Shown piece by piece: positions 7,121 through 14,785 of a stretch of DNA of 64,000 nucleotides (position 1 is the first letter of the stretch; every line of letters starts with the position of its first letter). The DNA lies in NCBI RefSeq assembly GCF_013149275.1, contig NZ_JABGNA010000002.1:186001-250000 (forward strand), read 5' to 3'. Both the position numbers and the translations under genes were made by a program. Below the pieces are notes generated by a model. The model had not been told where the DNA came from. It searched no databases and saw nothing but the letters and a program-made list of their open reading frames with translations. This DNA comes from Mucilaginibacter sp. SG564. GTDB lineage: Bacteria > Bacteroidota > Bacteroidia > Sphingobacteriales > Sphingobacteriaceae.

Positions 7121-8380
7121 TTATTTCAATTTTTCCAGAGCGGCTTTAAGTCGTGGTATCAACTGCTGAATGTCATCCGGAGTAACGGTACCTACCGAAG
7201 CGCGGAACCAGTTTACGTCATCGCCGGTACCAAAGGCCGAGAACGGCACCAGGGCTACCCCTGCTTCTTTGATGAGGTAAAAGTTGATATCGGCCGAATC
7301 TTTCAGCACCGCGCCATCGGGCGTGGTTTTACCCGCGTAATCTATTTTTAGTGTGAGATAAATGGCGCCCATCGGTTCAATGGAATCTACCTGCAATCCG
7401 TCGGCTTTTAAGCTCTGGAAACCCTCGTGCAGGGTATTCAGGCTGGCTTGGATCTTGGCTTTTATATCGGTAAGGTAATTATCTACAGCAGCGGCATTGG
7501 TAATAAAGCCCGCCATGGCCATTTGCTCGGCCTTGGGCGACCATGCACCCATATGCCCCACAATGGCTTTCATATTTTCAATTACGTGGGCCGGGCCAAA
7601 GCCCCAGCCTACCCTTACCCCTGTTGAGGCGAAACATTTGGAAGCACCATCAATAAATATGGTATAATCCCTCAGTTCGGGGCGCAGCGTAACTGGGTCA
7701 AAGTGTTTGTGTTCGCCAAAGGTTAGCTGCGAGTAGATCTGATCATACATCAGGTACAAGGGTTTTTCGCCGGCTGCACGGGTTTTATTTTCGGCAATTA
7801 CCAGGTCGCAGATCTCTTCCAGATCCTTTTTGCCAAACATGGTACCGGTTGGGTTCAATGGAGAACATAAAGCCAGCAATGCCGCTCCTTTTAAATGTGG
7901 GCGGATCTCATCGGCCGTAGGCATAAAATTGTTTTCGGCACGTGTTGGTATCATTACCGCCTGGGCGTTCAACAGATCGCTGTAGTGGTTATTATTCCAT
8001 GATGGCAAAGGGAATACCACCTTTTCGCCAGGATTAACCACCGCCAGAAAGGTGGAATAGATAAGCGGACGTGAACCGCCGGAGATCAGTATTTCGTTAT
8101 TTGCCGAGTAATCCAGGTTAAAGCTTTTCTTTAAAAAGGCCGAAACGCTCTGGCGCAGGTTCAGCATACCATCAGCCTGGGGATAATTGGTTTGCTTTTG
8201 GTTATATGCTTCTACTATACCGTCCTTCAGTTCGGCTGGGATGGGGTAAATATTGGAGTCAAAATCGCCAATAGTTAAGTTGGCGATGTTTTGGCCTTGT
8301 CTTTTCAATTCGTTCACCTCGGCCGCTATTTTGATAATTTCGGAGCCGTGGAGGTTTTGAGCTAATACGGAGATACTCAT
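7121..8380 (-). CDS. Pyridoxal-phosphate aminotransferase, class I/II
   Basis: 419 residues from the ATG at 8380 (MSISVLAQNLHGSEI); an upstream ATG at 8407 is less likely because its 9 extra residues are unconserved. Fold type I marks: LTIGDFD near the N-terminus, NPTGTMF, and the PLP lysine in DGASKCFASTG followed by RVGWGFG. Probably transfers amino groups from aspartate or an aromatic/branched amino acid to 2-oxoglutarate; exact substrate cannot be read. Stands alone with its own terminator; a repeat lies upstream. Confidence 0.9.
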   Translation of the reverse strand: MSISVLAQNLHGSEIIKIAAEVNELKRQGQNIANLTIGDFDSNIYPIPAELKDGIVEAYNQKQTNYPQADGMLNLRQSVSAFLKKSFNLDYSANNEILISGGSRPLIYSTFLAVVNPGEKVVFPLPSWNNNHYSDLLNAQAVMIPTRAENNFMPTADEIRPHLKGAALLALCSPLNPTGTMFGKKDLEEICDLVIAENKTRAAGEKPLYLMYDQIYSQLTFGEHKHFDPVTLRPELRDYTIFIDGASKCFASTGVRVGWGFGPAHVIENMKAIVGHMGAWSPKAEQMAMAGFITNAAAVDNYLTDIKAKIQASLNTLHEGFQSLKADGLQVDSIEPMGAIYLTLKIDYAGKTTPDGAVLKDSADINFYLIKEAGVALVPFSAFGTGDDVNWFRASVGTVTPDDIQQLIPRLKAALEKLK

Positions 8381-8740
8381 TGGAAATATGAATTTTATGA
8401 GCGGCAAATATACGGGGAAAAGCTGAAAGCGAAAGGCCGAATTTGGGGATGAGACTCACCGGATTTGTGTTGAGCTCTCTTAAAAACTCCGTCATTGCGA
8501 GCATAGCGTGGCAATCCCCAACTTACAGAGACGCTCTGCATATAGGGGATTATTAATGTGTTAGTTATTTTTTAATGGCATTAATGAACTCCCTCCGGTC
8601 GGTTGTCCACGTCGTTCCTCCTCGCAATGACGCGTGGAGAGAAAAGCTATTCAGGCTAAAGCTATAAAACAAAAAAAGCGAAAACTAAATATCAGGAGAT
8701 CTTACTTTTCGCTTTCAGCTTTTTGCCTTTGGCTTTTAGC
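8381..8740. other. Intergenic region filled by repeat
   Basis: No gene. Besides the 8490-8632 element, it contains GAAAGC/GCTTTC-rich low-complexity runs at 8414-8436 and 8706-8740, similar to the run upstream of the Gfo/Idh/MocA gene. Confidence 0.6.
8490..8632. repeat. CGTCATTGCGAG...CTCGCAATGACG repeat, full copy
   Basis: Terminal 12-bp inverted repeats (8490-8501 and 8621-8632) bound a 143-bp element that holds GCGTGGCAATCCCC, a hallmark of the same family at 23821 and 35906. No coding potential. Confidence 0.75.
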
Positions 8741-9475
8741 TTACAAATATGCTTTCCTAAGCTTAATAATGCGCATCCAGTGCATCAGTTTCATCACCGG
8801 GTAAACGGGATCGATCTCGAACCATTTGGCGCCGAAATTGGCACGGTTGGGATGTTTGTGGTGATTATTCTGGAACAGTTCGCCCAGCATTAAAAAGTCA
8901 AACGGGGTAGTATTTTTTGATTTGTCGCCATTATCAAAATTGGCATAACCGTATTTATGGCCGCACCAGTTTACGATGGCGCCGTGGATTGGGCCCATTA
9001 AAAAGTGGATCGGAATTAACAGATACATCCACCATTGTGTGGCAAATACCACGTAAAAAGCGATATACAATATCCCGAATGATATGCGCGATACCATAGA
9101 TGAACCTACATAGTCAACAAAGCGCCACTCGGGTATATTTCCTTTAAAACGCTCTTCCGGGTTCGACAACCTTTTTACATGCATACTGTAACTTTTGGAG
9201 GTGTAGATCATCATCTGAAAAACATCCTTAAAAAAGTGCGGCGAATGTGGGTCCTTCTCGGTATCGCTGTAAGCATGGTGCTCGCGGTGCATAATGGCAT
9301 AAGCCCGCGGGTTTAAAAACGACGAGCCCTGGCAAATATAGGTAAGCAGGTAAAACACCCCTTCATAAAACTTATTGGTAGTGAACATTTTGTGAGAAGC
9401 ATACCTGTGTAAAAAGAACGTTTGGAAGAATAGCGACAAAAACCAGTGCGCTATAAAGAATATAATAATTACCAC
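8741..9475 (-). CDS. Acyl-CoA/fatty acid desaturase
   Basis: 244 residues, an integral membrane di-iron desaturase. The three histidine boxes are intact: HRYASH (23-28), HREHH (63-67) and NNHHKH (203-208). Hydrophobic segments cover ~1-20, ~38-55 and ~130-168. It should introduce a cis double bond into a long acyl chain, adjusting membrane fluidity. At 244 residues it is slightly short for the family but complete in its catalytic parts. Monocistronic. Confidence 0.92.
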   Translation of the reverse strand: MVIIIFFIAHWFLSLFFQTFFLHRYASHKMFTTNKFYEGVFYLLTYICQGSSFLNPRAYAIMHREHHAYSDTEKDPHSPHFFKDVFQMMIYTSKSYSMHVKRLSNPEERFKGNIPEWRFVDYVGSSMVSRISFGILYIAFYVVFATQWWMYLLIPIHFLMGPIHGAIVNWCGHKYGYANFDNGDKSKNTTPFDFLMLGELFQNNHHKHPNRANFGAKWFEIDPVYPVMKLMHWMRIIKLRKAYL

Positions 9476-9808
9476 TGAGTTAAATAAATTAGAATTTGAA
9501 TGTTATTTATAATCTTTCCAAAGATACGATTAAAACCCAAATAAAGTTTTTCCAGTTTCGGAATGATACTTATTTAACGCAAAAAAGGGGGTTGTGTGTG
9601 TTGTGGAGAGAAAATTTTTATTGGGGAAGGTGCGGGGAAGAGTGTGCGGTAGTATGTTTTGCTCCAAGCCCTTTTTCACCCTGTCATTTCGATGAGCAAG
9701 TGTGTAGGGTTGAATAAGGGGCGAAGAGAAATCTTCTGCAGCTGATGTATCCGGCGTATAAGATCTCTCCTCGTACCTCGTTCGAGATGACAATAGTTAG
9801 TTTTTTTA
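9476..9808. other. Intergenic region with TGTCATTTCGA repeat
   Basis: No credible gene. The half next to the oxidoreductase (9682-9792) is a repeat beginning TGTCATTTCGATGAGC and ending TCGAGATGACA, with TAAGATCTCTCCTCGTACCTC inside. Short frames on both strands here are read through repeat DNA. Confidence 0.6.
9682..9792. repeat. TGTCATTTCGA...GAGATGACA repeat
   Basis: About 111 bp with imperfect inverted ends. It shares the GTCAT/ATGAC terminal signature of the other intergenic families of this window but has its own internal sequence. Confidence 0.65.
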
Positions 9809-10819
9809 TTACAATTCAAATTGCTGAGCCAACAGCTTATAAGACTCCAACCTATCTTCAAAATGCTCGGTAATAGTTACAGCCATAATTTCATCCACGT
9901 CATAATCTTCGGCCAGCCAGGTGAGTTTTTTCTTGATCTCCATGGGGTTGCCGGTAATTACGCGGTAGCTGTTCTGCCTGATGCGCTCCTGCTCGCTCGC
10001 GTCATATACCACATCTTTCACGTCATTATAACTTAGCGGCACAATGGGGCCGCCCTTTTCAAACTGTAAAAACCGATGACTCATTACAGCCCGGTGTTGT
10101 TTTATTTTTTCTTCATCCTCGGAACAAAAAACAAATATGGCTACATTAACCATAGGCTCCGCCAGATCGTCTGAAGGCTGAAAACGTTCGCGATACAACT
10201 TCACATTGAGCGGACCACCGCTTGGGTTAATAAAATGCGCGAAGGAAAAGCCCATACCAAAGTGCGCGGCAAACAAACCGCTTTGTCCGCTTGAGCTTAA
10301 CAGCCATTTATCGGGCACGGTTTTTACCTGTGGGATAGCCGTTATCCGGGCTTGTATAGTACCGGGCTCATAGGTATCATGAAAATAGTTGTTCAGATCG
10401 GTCAGCTGCTCCACAAAATCATCTTCCCTGAACTGGTTTGACGGGTTAAGCACCGATGCGGTAATACGATCGGTGCCTGGCGCGCGCCCCATACCCAGGT
10501 CGATACGACCGGGAAAAAGAGCTTCGAGCATCCGGAAGTTTTCGGCCACTTTGAGGGTACTGTGATTGGGCATCATGATACCGCCCGAGCCGATCCGCAT
10601 GCGCTGGGTTTGTCCGGCCAGGTGGGCTATGAGCACTTCGGGCGTTGAACCCGCCAGGATGCCGGTGTTATGATGCTCGGCAACCCAGTAACGGGTATAG
10701 CCCAGCTTTTCGGTATATTTTGCTAATTCGATGGTTTCTTTTACGGCCTGTTCGGCAGTGGCGCCTTTTCTTATCGGCGACTGATCCAGCACGCTTAAAC
10801 GGATTTTCTTTGTGTCCAT
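9809..10819 (-). CDS. LLM class flavin-dependent oxidoreductase
   Basis: 336 residues from the ATG at 10819 (MDTKKIRLSVLDQSPI); a further ATG 5 codons upstream is possible. The luciferase-like TIM barrel shows LDQSPIRKG, YTRYWVAEHHN, the loop RIGSGGIMMPNHS and GRIDLGMGRAPGTD, which mark the subgroup of small monooxygenase-like proteins (YhbW type). These use reduced FMN; the physiological substrate is generally unknown. Monocistronic, with repeat DNA on both sides. Confidence 0.9.
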   Translation of the reverse strand: MDTKKIRLSVLDQSPIRKGATAEQAVKETIELAKYTEKLGYTRYWVAEHHNTGILAGSTPEVLIAHLAGQTQRMRIGSGGIMMPNHSTLKVAENFRMLEALFPGRIDLGMGRAPGTDRITASVLNPSNQFREDDFVEQLTDLNNYFHDTYEPGTIQARITAIPQVKTVPDKWLLSSSGQSGLFAAHFGMGFSFAHFINPSGGPLNVKLYRERFQPSDDLAEPMVNVAIFVFCSEDEEKIKQHRAVMSHRFLQFEKGGPIVPLSYNDVKDVVYDASEQERIRQNSYRVITGNPMEIKKKLTWLAEDYDVDEIMAVTITEHFEDRLESYKLLAQQFEL

Positions 10820-11304
10820 AATGATAATAAACACAAATGTAATGATAGGGTTGCTGCCCGGGTTTATGAGGGGCTTTTTATGGCATTGGGATTATAATAT
10901 ACAAACGCGTCATTGCGAGGAACGAAGCAATCGCAAACTATGCAGAGGAAGATGTCTGTCGTAGAGCGCTCAATTGCCGCTAAGGCTGTTACTTTTGTCT
11001 TGATACAAAAGTAACCAAAAGATCAAGTCATCAGAAATGCTTCTTTGCCCTGCAAATCCGACAGAACCACGGCTGCAATTATTTTGCCCAACTTTGTTCC
11101 CACAACCCTATGCTTCTGCAAAATTTGCTATGCCCCTGCAACCGCACCGGCCTGCATTGTTCTGCCCGCTTTCGCCCGAAGCTTATCTGCTGACGGGGAA
11201 AGGAATAAAATCAAGATATCAGAATCAGGAATCGAGACAACGGCAATTAAGCAGCTAAATATGTCCCGGCCTCATTCACTAATTCAATAATTAAAATCTG
11301 GCTC
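10820..11304. other. 485-bp intergenic region, repeat-derived
   Basis: No credible gene. It holds a half copy of the CGTCATTGCGAG family (10908-10919 and following), then a hairpin (10988-11015), then about 280 bp that looks like a long intergenic repeat: it begins at the ACAAAAGTAACCAAAAGATC arm and is rich in TTTGCCC/CTGCAAA words. Two overlapping plus-strand frames of 70-80 codons have unnatural composition. Confidence 0.55.
10988..11015. terminator. Hairpin GTTACTTTTGT / ACAAAAGTAAC
   Basis: A perfect 11-bp stem (10988-10998 with 11005-11015), 6-base loop CTTGAT. It fits a terminator-like or repeat-end hairpin; no gene ends directly upstream on either strand. Confidence 0.6.
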
Positions 11305-11766
11305 TTACTCATTAAAATGATACAGAAAAACCACATCGCCGGAAAAGGCGGGTTTCTTTTGGCCTTCAATTTCCAATACAACCGACATGGTGGTTTTTGT
11401 AACGCCACGCAGGTTGATGAGGTTAAAGAGTTTAACTTTCAATCGTACTTTATCATTCACCAGCACCGGCTGGGCAAAACGCAGGTTCTCGATGCCGTAG
11501 TTGATCTCCATTTTGAGGTTGCGGATATCGGCCACCTGTTTCCACAGGTACGGGATAAGCGACAGTGTCAGATAACCATGGGCGATGGTGCTTTTGAAAG
11601 GACTTTCGTTTGCAGCTTTTTCCGGATCGGTATGGATCCATTGATGATCAAGCGTTGCATCGGCAAATTTATTGATCTGCTCCTGGGTGATGGTGTGCCA
11701 GTCGGACACGCCCAACTCATTACCTAATTGCGCTTCAAACTCGTTATAGTTATTGATAGTGATCAT
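11305..11766 (-). CDS. MaoC family dehydratase ((R)-hydratase-like)
   Basis: 153 residues from the ATG at 11766 (MITINNYNEFEAQLG); a longer frame to 11838 overlaps the ligase and is not supported. Hot-dog fold with the hydratase motif: FADATLDHQWIHTD (catalytic Asp/His) and SPFKSTIAHGYLTLSLIP. It likely hydrates a trans-2-enoyl-CoA or related thioester. It lies 64 bp downstream of the DNA ligase stop on the same strand and could be co-transcribed, but the functions are unrelated. Confidence 0.9.
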   Translation of the reverse strand: MITINNYNEFEAQLGNELGVSDWHTITQEQINKFADATLDHQWIHTDPEKAANESPFKSTIAHGYLTLSLIPYLWKQVADIRNLKMEINYGIENLRFAQPVLVNDKVRLKVKLFNLINLRGVTKTTMSVVLEIEGQKKPAFSGDVVFLYHFNE

Positions 11767-11830
11767 CCTTTTCTGTTTATATTTTATACAGCAAAGTAAT
11801 GAATTAATTACGTGATCTGATATTAAATTA

Positions 11831-13447
11831 TCACTCACCCAGGAGGGCCTTTAAACTTTCGAGCGTATCTGCTTCTTCCTTAGGCTTATCATGCCGCCAC
11901 CGCAATATCCTTGGAAAACGCAGCGCAATGCCCGATTTATGCCGACTTGATTTGTTAATACCCTCAAAGCCAATCTCAAACACCAGCTCGGGTTTTACTG
12001 TACGTACGGGGCCAAACTTTTCGATGGTGTTACGCTTGATAAAGTAATCAACCTTGTTGATCTCGGCATCTGTAAGTCCCGAATAAGCTTTGGCAAAGGG
12101 CACCAGTTTATCGCCGTCCCAAACGGCAAAGGTGTAATCGGTATACAGATCGGCCCGGCGGCCGTGCCCTTTCTGCGCATAGATCATCACGGCATCGACC
12201 GACAACGGGTCGATCTTCCATTTCCACCAGTCGCCCCGGCGGCGGCCCACCTGGTAAGCTGCGCTTTTGCGTTTCAGCATAATACCTTCGGCTATCATGG
12301 CGCGAGATTGCTCCCGGATGCTTCCGAGCTCATCCCAGTTATCAAATTTGATGAGTGCCGAAATCCGAAATACCTCCGAATAGGGCGTTGCAGCCTGCAA
12401 TTGCTCCAATATGACCCGGCGTTCTGTTTGGGTTTTATAGCGAATATCCTCGCCCTTGTATTCCAGGCAATCATAAGCAATTACCGCAACCGGACTCTCT
12501 TCCAGTATTTTTTTGCTCAGGTTTTTACGCCCGATGCGGGTTTGCAGCACATTGAAAGGCATGGGCTGGCCATTTTGAAAACTCAGGATCTCGCCATCAA
12601 TTACAGCACCATCTGGCAAGGCGTTTAAAAAGGGATGCAACTCCGGAAATTTTTCGGTAGCGAGGTCTTCACCCCTGCTCCAGATAAATATTTCGCCCCC
12701 TCGTTTGATAAGTTGGGCACGTATGCCATCCCATTTCCATTCGGCCTGCCAGTCGGCGGCGGCGCCCAGTGCAGCGCCAACCTCGGCAGGTGCTTTCTGC
12801 TTTTCGGATGTTTCCTGTATGGGATAAGCCAGAAAAAAGGGATACGGGCGTGATATGTTCAAATCGGCATCCTGCTCTTCTACCAGCTGACTGTAGGTAT
12901 AAGTTTCGGGCATCCAGCTGCCCATAACACGGTGTGTAAGAACGGTGGCTTCCAATCCCGTTACATCGGCCAGGGCCTTGATCACCAGGTTTTGGGATAC
13001 ACCAACCCTAAAGCTGCCGGTAAGCAGCTTATTGAATACAAAACGTTCCTGGCTATCCAGCATGGCCCATGATTCCATAAGCCATAACTTCTTTTCGGCC
13101 TCGGTTTTATCAGCTAAAGCGTTGATCTCGGCTATCCACTCCGTGAGGGTTTTATTGCTGCTGTTGGCGGTTTCGGGCATCAGCAGGGCCATGGTTTCGG
13201 CCAGATCACCTACCACATGGTAGCTTTCCTCAAACAGCCAGGCAGGGATATTTGATGCTTCGATGGCCCAGGTGCGTACCAGCGTAGAGTTGATCTGCCG
13301 CTTGGGCTTACGCCCGGTGAACAAGGCCAGCATGTTCATTTTGTCGGTATCGGGCACCGCATTAAAATAGTCTTTCAGGATCCTGACCTTTTCATTGGTC
13401 TTATTGGTTTCATCTAACGAGAGGAAGAGTTGGGCAAAGGCTTTCAT
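11831..13447 (-). CDS. ATP-dependent DNA ligase (exonuclease-associated type)
   Basis: 538 residues. N-terminal DNA-binding domain (~1-190), adenylation domain with the nucleophile Lys238 in EWKWDGIRAQ, RGEDLATEKF (motif III region), DGEILSF, EGIMLKRK (motif IV/V) and WWKWKID, then an OB domain ending in the motif VI-like LRFPRILRWRHD. This is the LigB-like class that accompanies a metallo-beta-lactamase-fold exonuclease, a DEXH helicase and the PdeM phosphoesterase in bacterial repair cassettes. Start ATG overlaps the exonuclease stop (ATGA, 13444-13447), so the pair is translationally coupled. Helicase and PdeM genes are not adjacent. Confidence 0.92.
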   Translation of the reverse strand: MKAFAQLFLSLDETNKTNEKVRILKDYFNAVPDTDKMNMLALFTGRKPKRQINSTLVRTWAIEASNIPAWLFEESYHVVGDLAETMALLMPETANSSNKTLTEWIAEINALADKTEAEKKLWLMESWAMLDSQERFVFNKLLTGSFRVGVSQNLVIKALADVTGLEATVLTHRVMGSWMPETYTYSQLVEEQDADLNISRPYPFFLAYPIQETSEKQKAPAEVGAALGAAADWQAEWKWDGIRAQLIKRGGEIFIWSRGEDLATEKFPELHPFLNALPDGAVIDGEILSFQNGQPMPFNVLQTRIGRKNLSKKILEESPVAVIAYDCLEYKGEDIRYKTQTERRVILEQLQAATPYSEVFRISALIKFDNWDELGSIREQSRAMIAEGIMLKRKSAAYQVGRRRGDWWKWKIDPLSVDAVMIYAQKGHGRRADLYTDYTFAVWDGDKLVPFAKAYSGLTDAEINKVDYFIKRNTIEKFGPVRTVKPELVFEIGFEGINKSSRHKSGIALRFPRILRWRHDKPKEEADTLESLKALLGE

Positions 13448-14595
13448 GAGACAGAGCCTCCAGCCTCATCTAATCCGATAGCCATCGGATCCTCTCCATT
13501 CCGATAGCTATCGGAAGAGAGAACTTTACTTTCATTTTTATCGTTTCCATTGCCGGTATTTTCCTGCTCCCCCTCCCCTGGAGAGGGCTGGGGTGAGGCT
13601 TCCTCCTCATCTACCCCATACAAGGTGTGCACTTCGTGAGCGTCGAAGCCTATTTCATTTAAGTACCGGGCAAATGTGGCGGTATAGCCATGGGTAAGGT
13701 AAACGCTTTCGCAGCCGGTAGCATCGATGGCGCTGATGAGGCCGTTCCAGTCGGCGTGATCAGACAGTACGAAACCTCTGTCGGCAGCACGGCGGCGCTT
13801 GGCTCCGCGAATGGCCATCCAGCCCGAGCAATAACCAAAACTATAGGGCTGAAACCTCCGCATCCAGGGCGTACCTACCGATGATGGCGGCGCCAGGATA
13901 ATTCCTTTTCGCACGTCTTCCTTAACAGAATCGGGAGTGATCCGCTCCGTTGGGTTCAACAATACGCCATTGCGGCGCAGAGCCTCGTTGGTATTTTCAA
14001 TAACGCCATGGGTGTATACTTTGCCATTAAACAGGTCGAGGTTTTGCAGTATGCGCTGGGCTTTACCTAAGGAATAACCTACCAAAACCGTAGCCCTATT
14101 ATTGTGCAGGTTATCGCGCCACCAATTATTGATATCGTCAAATATCTGCATCTGCGGCTTCCAGGTATAAACAGGCATACCGAAGGTACATTCCGAAATA
14201 AAGTGATGGCACCTTACCGGTTCAAATGGTGTCGAAATACCATCGTCCTCCACTTTATAATCGCCGGATACTACCCAAACTTCACCCTGGTATTCCACCC
14301 TCACCTGCGCCGACCCGATCACATGGCCTGCGGGGTACAATGAAATAGATACGCCATTCTTCAGCACAGTTTCGCCATACTCCACTGTTTGCAGCTGAAT
14401 TTCGCCCAGGCGATAAAGTAATACTTCTTTTGACAGGTGATGAGCCAAATAATGCCTATGCCCGGGATAGGCGTGATCGGCATGGGCATGGGTGATCACG
14501 GCATCGGTAACCGGTTTCCAGGGATCTATATAAAATTTACCCCGGGCGCAGTAAATACCCCGGTCGGTAAATTCCAATAACGGTTTCTTAGCCAT
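13444..14595 (-). CDS. Ligase-associated DNA damage response exonuclease
   Basis: 383 residues from the ATG at 14595 (MAKKPLLEFTDRGIYC); upstream in-frame codons read through repeat DNA. Metallo-beta-lactamase/SNM1-like fold with the metal motif HAHADH (36-41), then SGDYKVEDDG, ECTFGMPVY and SDHADWNGL. It is expected to degrade DNA ends in repair together with the ligase. The conserved domain ends near LYGVDEEE; the last ~50 residues (ASPQPSPGEGE..., then a Ser/Asn-rich stretch and two CCGATAG palindromes) are encoded by intergenic-type repeat DNA and are probably an accidental extension that preserved the ATGA coupling. Confidence 0.9.
   Translation of the reverse strand: MAKKPLLEFTDRGIYCARGKFYIDPWKPVTDAVITHAHADHAYPGHRHYLAHHLSKEVLLYRLGEIQLQTVEYGETVLKNGVSISLYPAGHVIGSAQVRVEYQGEVWVVSGDYKVEDDGISTPFEPVRCHHFISECTFGMPVYTWKPQMQIFDDINNWWRDNLHNNRATVLVGYSLGKAQRILQNLDLFNGKVYTHGVIENTNEALRRNGVLLNPTERITPDSVKEDVRKGIILAPPSSVGTPWMRRFQPYSFGYCSGWMAIRGAKRRRAADRGFVLSDHADWNGLISAIDATGCESVYLTHGYTATFARYLNEIGFDAHEVHTLYGVDEEEASPQPSPGEGEQENTGNGNDKNESKVLSSDSYRNGEDPMAIGLDEAGGSVS
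13475..13600. repeat. Repeat DNA within the exonuclease C-terminus
   Basis: Two near-identical palindromes, CCGATAGCCATCGG (13475-13488) and CCGATAGCTATCGG (13501-13514), and a CCCCTGGAGAGGGCTGGGGT block (~13574-13600) that matches the family seen at 23070-23190 and around 36000. All lie in frame in the exonuclease. Confidence 0.7.
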
Positions 14596-14637
14596 AATAT
14601 TAACATAACCTACAGAAAGCGAATTGGTTTGGCCTCT

Positions 14638-14783
14638 AACCCCCTGAAGAGGGAACAAAAAAATGCGCAGATGTGCAAATTTCAGATGTGCAGATTTTTT
14701 ATCTTCTGCTTTTCTGATCATTTGCATATCTGCACATCTATAATCTGCACATCCAACGCTCCCCCTTCAGGGGGTTGGGGGGC
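14638..14783. repeat. Compound repeat with 12-bp arms enclosing GATGTGCA units
   Basis: Outer arms AACCCCCTGAAG (14638-14649) and its complement (14765-14776). Inside are GATGTGCARAT units in both orientations (14664-14694 and 14720-14754), the same family as at 6299 and 42450. It spans the gap between Prc and the exonuclease and can act as terminator. Confidence 0.75.
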
Positions 14784-14785
14784 TG

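Noticed and set aside
8259-8504. Minus-strand frame across the aminotransferase 5' end
   Set aside because: Overlaps a confident gene and repeat DNA; no supporting features.
11037-11290. Two overlapping plus-strand frames of 70-80 codons
   Set aside because: Composition (Cys/Pro/Leu-rich) and overlap with a presumed repeat block; no start context or family.
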